Of a stretch of DNA of 12,855 nt, positions 8,398 through 12,855 are shown one piece after another. Source of the DNA: an uncultured Clostridia bacterium (GTDB taxonomy: Bacteria > Bacillota > Clostridia > TANB77 > CAG-508); contig CAQPRV010000040.1 of the NCBI GenBank assembly GCA_948857205.1, positions 1-12,855 of the forward strand, in the 5' to 3' direction. The notes below the pieces were generated by a model. It saw only the letters and a list, made by a program, of their open reading frames with translations, did no database searches and was not told the origin of the DNA. Numbering within the stretch: the first letter of the stretch is position 1; each line of letters begins with the position of its first letter. A program made the translations under genes and the position numbers.

Positions 8398-8460
8398 CAC
8401 AAAAACGAATTTGTTAAAAAATCTTTGATTTTTCTTATTTGTTATAAGAAGGGATAAGAA

Positions 8461-9363
8461 ATGTTTGAAAATATAAGAAAAAATAAAATTGAATCAGGAA
8501 TAATTGTAAGCATATTTATTTTGTTAATAACACTAATTGTTTATTATATTTGTAATACATTGAGACTTGGAACTGCATCAATTGTGTTTGCATTAATTTT
8601 TTCGATTAGTTCTGCTTGGGGATCTTATTACTATAGTGATAAAATAGTTTTATCTATAAATAGAGCTAGACCAGCAACAAAAGAAGAAGATTTAAAATTA
8701 GTTAATATATTAGATGCTTTAATGATTTCTTCTGGATTAACTGCAAAACCAAGATTATATGTTGTAGATGACAATCAACCTAATGCTTTTGCAACTGGTA
8801 GAAATCCTGAAAATGCAGTGATTTGTGTGACTACAGGATTGCTAGAAAAATTGGATTACTATGAATTAGAAGGTGTAATTGCGCATGAGATGAGTCATAT
8901 TAAAAATTATGATATTCGTTTAAGTTGTGTAGTATCTGTAATGGTAGGTTTTATAGTTATGTTATCTGACATATTTTCAAGAGCACTTTTTTGGGGAGGT
9001 TCAAAAGATAATGATAATAATAGTAAAGGAAATGCAATATTAATGATAATTGGATTAATTTGTTTAATATTATCCCCAATTTTTGGTTCTTTGATGCAAT
9101 TAGCTTTATCAAGAAAACGTGAATTTTTAGCTGATAGTACTGCTATAGAATTTACAAGAAACCCAGAGGGACTAATTTCTGCTTTAGAAAAATTAGAGAG
9201 TGATCCTAATGAGTTAGATGTTGCTAATAGTGCAACTGCTAATATGTATATTATAAATCCATTTAAGAAAGACTTAAAAAATGGTAAAAAGAAAACATCT
9301 AGTATATGGTCAACACATCCAAGTACACAAGATAGAATAGAAGCATTAAGAAATTTAAAATAA
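8461..9363 (+). CDS. htpX: HtpX-like membrane zinc metalloprotease (M48)
   Basis: HtpX is an integral-membrane M48 peptidase that takes part in membrane-protein quality control. The 300-residue protein has two N-terminal membrane segments (about 14-32 and 38-56) and a cytosolic stretch with QPNAFATGRNPENAV. The zinc motif HEMSH has ligands H142 and H146 and catalytic E143. Two more membrane segments follow (about 153-175 and 192-215), then REFLAD with the third ligand E221. Near the C terminus is STHPSTQDRIEAL, the family's closing motif. All catalytic residues are intact. The ATG at 8461 follows GAAGGG (8448-8453). It pairs with lemA upstream, the usual neighbour, although a terminator lies between them. 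The gene after it has its own promoter. Confidence 0.95.
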   Translation: MFENIRKNKIESGIIVSIFILLITLIVYYICNTLRLGTASIVFALIFSISSAWGSYYYSDKIVLSINRARPATKEEDLKLVNILDALMISSGLTAKPRLYVVDDNQPNAFATGRNPENAVICVTTGLLEKLDYYELEGVIAHEMSHIKNYDIRLSCVVSVMVGFIVMLSDIFSRALFWGGSKDNDNNSKGNAILMIIGLICLILSPIFGSLMQLALSRKREFLADSTAIEFTRNPEGLISALEKLESDPNELDVANSATANMYIINPFKKDLKNGKKKTSSIWSTHPSTQDRIEALRNLK

Positions 9364-9511
9364 CATTAAAAAATAGTAATTTTTTTTAGAACTAAAGAAT
9401 ATAATATTATATAAACTATTGAAAAAGTGGACAAATTTAGAATAAAAACTCATTAAATATTACCACCAAGAGTTTAAATACTATTTATTAATAAACAAAT
9501 AAGATAAAAAT

Positions 9512-9540
9512 TTGACATTTATAAAAATGAATAGTATAAT
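9512..9540 (+). promoter_or_regulatory. Perfect consensus sigma-A promoter
   Basis: TTGACA (9512-9517), a 17-bp spacer and TATAAT (9535-9540) match the vegetative consensus at all twelve positions. Transcription would start near 9547, just upstream of the AAAGGGAGG ribosome binding site (9551-9559). It drives the wall-protein gene and implies strong vegetative expression. Confidence 0.85.
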
Positions 9541-9570
9541 CAATAATGCCAAAGGGAGGAAATTAATATT

Positions 9571-10533
9571 ATGAGAAAAGAGGAAAATGCTTCAATTTCA
9601 ATCATGAAAATTATTTGTGTAAGCATAATTTTAATTTTAATATCAGGTATAGGCGTAATGGCAGTAAATACAGGTTTAAATGATGTAACAATAACATTAC
9701 AAAATGGATATGAAATGAAAGTATTAACAGCAAAAACAAAAGTATCAGATATATTAGAGGAAAATAATATTATTATTGAAGAAAACCAAAAAGCAATACC
9801 AGCTTTAGAAGAAAAAATAACATCAGGTCAAAATATAAAAATAACAGATAAATCATATACAGAAGTTCAAATAGCCAAAATATCAAAAGAAGGTGTAGAA
9901 ACATCATTAGAAGAATTACTAGAAAACTATACACCAATAACAGAAAAAATAATTAAAGAACAAATACCTATTCCATATGAAACAGTTACAAAAAACATAA
10001 CTGATGCAACTGAAAATGCAACAAATAAAGTATTACAACAAGGAAAAGATGGAATAAAAGAAATAGTTTACAAAGCAAAATATCAAAACAATGTAGAAAT
10101 AGAGAGAACAGTTATTTCAGAAAAGGTAATAAAAGATCCTGTAAATAAAATTGTTCAAGTACAGAAAACACAAACATCAAGAGCATCTACACCAAGAACA
10201 CCAACATTACCTACAACAACAACTAAAAAGCCAGAAAAGACAACAGTAGCAAATGGAGAAACATATAAAATAACTGCATATTGTTCATGTAGTAAATGTT
10301 GTGGAAAGCCAACAGGAACAACAGCTTCAGGAACTAAGGCAACACCAGGAAGAACAGTAGCTGCATCATCAAAATTTGCTTTTGGAACTAAAGTAAATAT
10401 AGGTGGACATATTTATACAGTTGAAGATAGAGGTGGAGCAATTAGCGGAAATAGAATTGATGTTTATGTAGGTTCTCATGCACAAGCTTTACAATGGGGA
10501 GTTAAATATCTTCCTGTATCAATAGAAAAATAA
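9571..10533 (+). CDS. DUF348-G5-3D domain cell-wall protein (YabE/YocH-like)
   Basis: This is a probable peptidoglycan-active, exported protein of 320 residues. A membrane segment or uncleaved signal spans about 12-32. One DUF348 unit follows (about 38-92, VTITLQNGYEMKV...TKVSDILEE). A G5 domain (about 122-198) starts TEKIIKEQIPIPYETV. A Thr/Pro-rich linker covers about 200-225. The C-terminal 3D domain (about 230-318) has YCSCSKCCGKPTG, FGTKVNIGGHIY, VEDRGGAI with D286 and NRIDVY with D297. Such 3D domains have a double-psi barrel fold as in lytic transglycosylases, and G5 binds wall sugars. ATG 9571 follows GGGAGG by 11 bases; an ATG at 9604 is possible but would shorten the signal. It is monocistronic between its own promoter and terminator. 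Confidence 0.92.
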   Translation: MRKEENASISIMKIICVSIILILISGIGVMAVNTGLNDVTITLQNGYEMKVLTAKTKVSDILEENNIIIEENQKAIPALEEKITSGQNIKITDKSYTEVQIAKISKEGVETSLEELLENYTPITEKIIKEQIPIPYETVTKNITDATENATNKVLQQGKDGIKEIVYKAKYQNNVEIERTVISEKVIKDPVNKIVQVQKTQTSRASTPRTPTLPTTTTKKPEKTTVANGETYKITAYCSCSKCCGKPTGTTASGTKATPGRTVAASSKFAFGTKVNIGGHIYTVEDRGGAISGNRIDVYVGSHAQALQWGVKYLPVSIEK

Positions 10534-10546
10534 TTTAATAATAAAT

Positions 10547-10586
10547 AAAACTGTGAAGAAACTTAAAATCTTTCACAGTTTTTTAT
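10547..10586 (+). terminator. Intrinsic terminator of the G5/3D gene
   Basis: AAAACTGTGAA (10547-10557) and TTCACAGTTTT (10572-10582) form an 11-bp perfect stem with the right arm running into a T run. It lies 13 bases after the stop codon. Confidence 0.85.
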
Positions 10587-10618
10587 ATAATAAAAAAATT
10601 TAAATTAAATATAAAAGT

Positions 10619-10640
10619 TGCCAAAATTCTCCGTCCCTAA
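10619..10640. repeat. Fourth copy of the GGGACGG-type repeat
   Basis: It reads TTGCCAAAATTCTCCGTCCC followed by TAATGAC, matching the copies at 3505-3530 and 3539-3563 over about 20 bases. It sits in the non-coding stretch 10534-10922, which otherwise holds only a terminator, a pseudogene fragment and the right end of the IS. Confidence 0.7.
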
Positions 10641-10658
10641 TGACATGTATGAAAATAA

Positions 10659-10772
10659 CAAAGGAGAAAAATCGGAATTACATTAATAGCACTTGTAATA
10701 ACAACCATATTCTCTTATGACGAAAAATTAAAATTGAGTAATAGCAAAGGTTTCCTCCTACAAACAATTTAG
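10659..10772 (+). pseudogene. Remnant of a prepilin-like gene (GITLIALVIT motif)
   Basis: The frame from 10659 to the TAG at 10770-10772 reads QRRKIGITLIALVITTIFSYDE and then an unrelated-looking tail of about 16 residues. GITLIALVIT is the N-terminal processing and helix motif of class of prepilin-like proteins common in clostridia, normally followed by a long hydrophobic helix (IIVLLILAGV), which is missing here. There is no start codon: the frame opens after TAA at 10656-10658, while an ATG at 10648 is in another frame. AAAGGAG (10660-10666) may be the old ribosome binding site. I infer a decayed, truncated gene; chance is possible over so short a stretch. Confidence 0.4.
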
Positions 10773-10811
10773 TAATTTAAAAATTTTCACATATTTAAAC
10801 TTGCTAACTAA

Positions 10812-10817
10812 AGTCAA
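10812..10817 (-). promoter_or_regulatory. Right-end -35 hexamer of the junction promoter
   Basis: TTGACT on the minus strand, 5 of 6 to consensus, 12 bp inside the right end. In the integrated state it points outward and has no good -10 at 17 bp. It becomes useful only when the ends are joined. Confidence 0.45.
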
Positions 10818-10873
10818 TAGTTTTTAGAAATTTTTTTAAAATTATTTTTATAATAAATTTATGTATGCTAAAT

Positions 10874-10900
10874 AAGCAGTGTTGAAAAACATTGCTTTTT
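10874..10900 (+). terminator. Hairpin in the IS right end, possible bidirectional terminator
   Basis: AAGCAGTGTT (10874-10883), GAAA loop, AACATTGCTT (10888-10897), then TTT. On the plus strand it stops read-in toward the IS. On the minus strand it follows the transposase stop by 25 bases and ends in TTATTT, with one A-C mismatch. Confidence 0.55.
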
Positions 10901-10922
10901 ACATATATTCCCAGCGAAACTG

Positions 10923-12110
10923 TTAATTATATACTTCTTTTACTCTAGCATAATAAATTCGCAAAAACTTATTTAATCCAGCTATTTTACAGACATCCAT
11001 AGGTTTACCTTCAATTTCCTTTTTTACTATATAATCGTATACAGATGAATCATTTGTAGGTTTTGTAGCTTTTAGAGATTTCATTATTTCATAACCACAT
11101 TTTCTTAAATATTTATTACCTCGTTTTGAAATATGTATATTAGTGGCTGTAAATTTTCCAGATTGATAAGGCGGAGTATCAATTCCAGCACTTGCTATTA
11201 AACTGTTTGCATTTTTATATTTTCTAACATCACCAATTTCAGCTATAATTCTAGGACAAATTTTATTGCCTACACCTTTCATTTTGCGAACAATATCATA
11301 TTCGGGCAATTCTCTTGCAAGTTCGTTCATCTGTGCTATAATATCATTAGTAGCTTTTTCTATAGAACGTAAGCTATCTACACAAGTAGTTACCGCTAAT
11401 TGTGTATACTTATTAGAAGGACGCGTTGGGATTGTTTCTTTGGCTAGCTTGTATAATTCTATACCTACTCTTAATCCTGTACGATGTCCTCTTTTTTGTG
11501 CAATTTCTTGTATATCTTCGACAAAAGTTTTCTCTTCAAGTGCAACTATTAATTTCGGATGATAATATTTCTCATATACATCTAACATAAATAAATATTG
11601 ATTTTCAATATTAAATGGGTTAGAAAAACTAGGAAATGTTAAATCTATTAGATTACCTAATTGTACCTTAGCTTTTACTTTTAGAGATATTTGTTGATTA
11701 TATTGCCTTGAAAGAAATTTTAATTCTTCATATGTATTGTCTTGTATAGTATATGTCTTTAGAATGTTCCATTTATCAGAACAGTAATTTGCTAGTTTAA
11801 CTGCATCTTTTTTATCTGTTTTAACTTTTCTTAAATTTACATCAAAATACTTTTTTATTAAAAAGGCATTTTCTACGCAAACAAAATATTTTAGTTCCAA
11901 TAATTTTAATAAAATAGGTAAATGATAAATACCAGTTGCCTCCATTACAAACTTAATATTTTCTTTTGGAAATTCTTTAATTTTTTCCAATAACATATCG
12001 AAACCTTCATTAGTATGTTTTATTTCAAAAGGCTTTTCTAATAGAATACCATTAAGATTAATTGCTATTGTACTTTTACCTTTTGATACATCAATTCCTA
12101 TAGCATACAT
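10923..12110 (-). CDS. IS110-family transposase (bridge RNA-guided DEDD recombinase)
   Basis: IS110 recombinases excise the element as a circle and insert it at sites chosen by a bridge RNA. The 395-residue protein begins MYAIGIDVSKGK with D7. E57 in MEATGIYH, and D99 and D102 in VKTDKKDA complete the DEDD RuvC-like tetrad, with spacing like that of IS621. A helical region (about 125-265) follows. The C-terminal Tnp_20 domain (about 275-365) has MKGVGNKICPRIIAEIGD, LIASAGIDTPPYQSGKF and ISKRGNKYLRKCGYE. The serine of QSGK, S317, is the likely nucleophile. All residues are intact, with no frameshift. Read on the minus strand, ATG at 12110 follows AAAGGAG (12118-12124). The non-coding leader is upstream of the gene, as in the IS110 rather than the IS1111 group. 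Confidence 0.95.
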   Translation of the reverse strand: MYAIGIDVSKGKSTIAINLNGILLEKPFEIKHTNEGFDMLLEKIKEFPKENIKFVMEATGIYHLPILLKLLELKYFVCVENAFLIKKYFDVNLRKVKTDKKDAVKLANYCSDKWNILKTYTIQDNTYEELKFLSRQYNQQISLKVKAKVQLGNLIDLTFPSFSNPFNIENQYLFMLDVYEKYYHPKLIVALEEKTFVEDIQEIAQKRGHRTGLRVGIELYKLAKETIPTRPSNKYTQLAVTTCVDSLRSIEKATNDIIAQMNELARELPEYDIVRKMKGVGNKICPRIIAEIGDVRKYKNANSLIASAGIDTPPYQSGKFTATNIHISKRGNKYLRKCGYEIMKSLKATKPTNDSSVYDYIVKKEIEGKPMDVCKIAGLNKFLRIYYARVKEVYN

Positions 12111-12144
12111 AAAAATTCTCCTTTCTAAAAATTAATTTTTTTGA

Positions 12145-12310
12145 CTGGATCCAACTACTATTACATCTTTCATTTTGGCTATTTACACGAATGTACAATA
12201 TATGTAATTCAACTTGCTTAATCGAAGGATTGATGAATAGAGTTGGTCAACTGTTTAAATAGCGAGAGATAACAAAGTATTCTCTAGATGAATTACGTTG
12301 ACCAATCTTC
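12145..12310 (-). ncRNA. Predicted IS110 bridge RNA with target- and donor-binding loops
   Basis: Reading the minus strand. First domain: TTGGTCAAC (12305-12297) pairs with GTTGACCAA (12251-12243) and encloses an internal loop. Its 5' side carries AATTCATCT (12294-12286) and its 3' side TATTTAAAC (12261-12253). It is capped by the hairpin 12285-12265. Second domain: CCAACT-CTATT-CATC (12246-12232) pairs with 12167-12151 with two single-base bulges. Its 5' side carries AGCAAGTT (12218-12211), its 3' side GCCAAA (12179-12174). AATTCATCT equals the left-end flank (12375-12383), and TATTTAAA is complementary to the right-end flank plus core. AGCAAGTT equals the right end plus core (10798-10805), and CCAAA pairs with core plus left end (12371-12375). 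This is the bridge RNA plan known for IS621. The 5' end is uncertain and may reach about 12358. Confidence 0.75.
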
Positions 12311-12322
12311 TCTATTTTAATG

Positions 12323-12360
12323 AAAAAAAGTATAATTATCAACTTATGTGATAACTATAC
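12323..12360 (-). terminator. Hairpin with T7 tail at the start of the IS left end
   Basis: On the minus strand GTATAGTTATCA (12360-12349) pairs with TGATAATTATAC (12341-12330) in 11 of 12 positions with a 7-base loop, followed by TTTTTTT. It looks like a terminator facing the transposase and would block read-in from the right flank. It could instead be the 5' stem-loop of the bridge RNA. It lies 12 bases inside the left end. Confidence 0.6.
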
Positions 12361-12364
12361 TTAT

Positions 12365-12370
12365 ATGGTA
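12365..12370 (-). promoter_or_regulatory. Left-end half of a predicted junction promoter
   Basis: In the circular form the right end supplies TTGACT (minus strand, 10817-10812). After TTAGTTAGCAAG, the TTT core and GG comes TACCAT (12370-12365), exactly 17 bp away. IS110 elements are known to rebuild a promoter across the RE-LE junction. The -10 is weak (4 of 6); TATAAG a few bases on is an alternative with a longer spacer. Confidence 0.45.
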
Positions 12371-12372
12371 CC

Positions 12373-12416
12373 AAAGATGAATTGTAAAAAATAATAATAC
12401 AATGTCATCTTTTTTT
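12373..12416 (+). terminator. Rho-independent terminator split off by the IS insertion
   Basis: AAAGATGAATTGTA (12373-12386) pairs with 12398-12412 (TACAAT-G-TCATCTTT) with a single-base bulge, and a run of seven T follows. It is the original terminator of the plus-strand locus left of the IS, probably the prepilin remnant. The insertion core is the AAA at the base of its left arm. Confidence 0.7.
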
Positions 12417-12445
12417 GAATTTATAATGAAAAAATTGAGAATAAG

Positions 12446-12454
12446 TGATATAAT
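12446..12454 (+). promoter_or_regulatory. Extended -10 promoter of the DUF1016 gene
   Basis: TGATATAAT combines a TGn extension with a perfect TATAAT (12449-12454). No good -35 lies at 17 bp (ATGAAA at 12426-12431), which extended -10 promoters tolerate. Transcription from near 12461 would give a leader of about 59 bases. Confidence 0.5.
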
Positions 12455-12476
12455 GCCAATTAATAAAGGATAATTA

Positions 12477-12503
12477 AATTTTGCAGACGATGTCTGCAAA
12501 ATT
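12477..12503. promoter_or_regulatory. 12-bp-arm palindrome in the leader of the DUF1016 gene
   Basis: AATTTTGCAGAC (12477-12488), GAT, GTCTGCAAAATT (12492-12503) is a perfect inverted repeat ending just before the GAAAGAAGG ribosome binding site. A copy differing by one arm base lies in the coding sequence at 12801-12827. In frame it reads ILQTMSAKL, close to the protein's own ILQTLSAKL. It may be an operator, an mRNA hairpin covering translation start, or a fragment of a related gene. Confidence 0.7.
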
Positions 12504-12519
12504 AGAAAGAAGGTAAAAA

Positions 12520-12855
12520 ATGGAAAATTACATAGATATAAATAAATATAAAGAAATTTTTGAAAATATAAAACAAGAAGTATTAAAATCACAATATAAA
12601 GCAATGCAAGCAGTGAATACGGAAATGATATATATGTATTGGAACATTGGAAAGATTATATCAGCAAATATTGAATGGGGAAATAAATTTGTTGATAGTC
12701 TTTCTATTGATTTAAAAAATGAGTTTCCAACTATTCAAGGTTTTTCAGTTAGAAATTTGAGAAATATGAGAAAATTTTACGAAGAATATCCTAGCATTGA
12801 AATTTTGCAAACACTGTCTGCAAAATTGACTTGGTCTCATAATATTTTGTTGATA
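12520..12855 (+). CDS. DUF1016/YhcG-family protein, N-terminal part (runs off the window)
   Basis: The first 112 residues are present without a stop, cut by the window edge. They match the DUF1016 N-terminal domain. They run MENYIDINKYKEIFENIKQE, then VNTEMIYMYWNIGKII, EWGNKFVDSLSIDLKNEFP, GFSVRNLRNMRKFYEEYP, and LQTLSAKLTWSHNILLI. In full-length members this helical domain precedes a PD-(D/E)XK nuclease domain, and the genes are frequent in variable regions near restriction-modification and mobile DNA. ATG 12520 follows GAAGAAGG-like purines (12505-12513) by 6 bases. The gene sits just right of the IS110 element and has its own promoter. Family assignment is firm. The biological role is not established, and I cannot see whether the nuclease domain is intact. 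Confidence 0.88.
   Translation, partial: MENYIDINKYKEIFENIKQEVLKSQYKAMQAVNTEMIYMYWNIGKIISANIEWGNKFVDSLSIDLKNEFPTIQGFSVRNLRNMRKFYEEYPSIEILQTLSAKLTWSHNILLI
12801..12827. repeat. Intragenic copy of the leader palindrome
   Basis: AATTTTGCAAAC (12801-12812), ACT, GTCTGCAAAATT (12816-12827). The right arm is identical to the leader copy and the left arm differs by one base. It lies in codons for EILQTLSAKL of the DUF1016 protein, in the same phase as the leader copy would be read. Confidence 0.75.

Larger units (their letters stand above)
10800..12375 (-). mobile_element. Complete IS110-family insertion sequence
   Basis: The element contains the transposase (10923-12110), a 123-bp right end (10800-10922) and a left end of about 262 bp (12111-12372) that encodes the predicted bridge RNA. 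Both ends border a shared TTT (minus strand): 12373-12375 on the left-end side, and a second copy at 10797-10799 just outside. The boundaries come from matching RNA guide segments to the ends and flanks rather than from terminal inverted repeats, which IS110 elements lack. Left-end flank: AATTCATC then TTT then GGTACC. Right-end flank: TTAGCAAG then TTT then AAATATG. The predicted empty site is AATTCATC-TTT-AAATATG. The transposase is intact, so the element may be active. Boundaries could be off by one or two bases within TTT. Confidence 0.75.

Noticed and set aside
10797..10922. Guide RNA downstream of the transposase, as in the IS1111 group
   Set aside because: The 123-bp right end shows one terminator-like hairpin and no pair of internal loops, and no subterminal inverted repeats were found; the leader side fits far better.
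11266..11562. Plus-strand open frame inside the transposase
   Set aside because: It is antisense to the conserved transposase and shows no ribosome binding site or known motif.
12184..12210. TATATTGTAC in the bridge RNA as right donor guide (9 of 10 with the left end)
   Set aside because: It lies in the capping hairpin of the donor domain, not on the 3' loop strand, and it is not adjacent to the core; CCAAA at 12174-12178 is in the expected place.
12344..12604. Minus-strand frame of 86 codons right of the IS
   Set aside because: It is antisense to the DUF1016 start and its promoter, and its composition is only reversed AT-rich DNA rich in I, L and F.
1..12855. CRISPR array, tRNA or rRNA genes
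   Set aside because: No regularly spaced direct repeats and no recognisable cloverleaf or rRNA segments were seen on either strand.

Overview
The window comes from a very AT-rich, endospore-forming Firmicute, most likely a member of Clostridia. It encodes the sporulation phosphatase SpoIIE and a wall-associated G5/3D protein. Genes are preceded by strong GGAGG-type ribosome binding sites, starts include TTG and GTG, and a short remnant carries the GITLIALVIT prepilin motif that is common in gut clostridia. Species cannot be named from the sequence.

Layout. Positions 1-838 are non-coding and hold a 253-bp full-length palindrome (401-653) flanked by a 9-bp direct repeat, which looks like a MITE inserted just upstream of a candidate spoIIE promoter. 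spoIIE follows (839-3259). A 359-bp gap then carries three copies of a short GGGGACGG-type repeat, two of them forming 26-bp inverted ends. Next is a compact plus-strand operon behind a good promoter: a membrane-anchored WG-repeat protein, an unrecognised 410-aa C-terminally anchored protein, acpS and a tatD-type nuclease. lemA (7718-8278) and htpX (8461-9363) form the familiar LemA/HtpX pair, here separated by a hairpin terminator. A secreted or anchored DUF348-G5-3D wall protein (9571-10533) has a perfect consensus sigma-A promoter and a clear terminator.

The right part is mobile. A fourth GGGACGG repeat and a prepilin remnant are followed by a complete IS110-family element on the minus strand (about 10800-12375). 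Its transposase has the DEDD RuvC-like residues and the C-terminal serine domain. The leader upstream of the transposase folds into two guide-bearing internal loops, as expected for a bridge RNA. I could match all four guide segments: left and right target guides to the two flanks, and left and right donor guides to the two element ends. These matches set the boundaries (shared TTT core). They also show that the insertion lies at the base of a rho-independent terminator, and predict a promoter across the circular RE-LE junction. This IS and its RNA are the most interesting system here.

The window ends inside a DUF1016/YhcG-family nuclease gene (from 12520). Its leader carries a 12-bp-arm palindrome that recurs, nearly identical, inside its own coding sequence.
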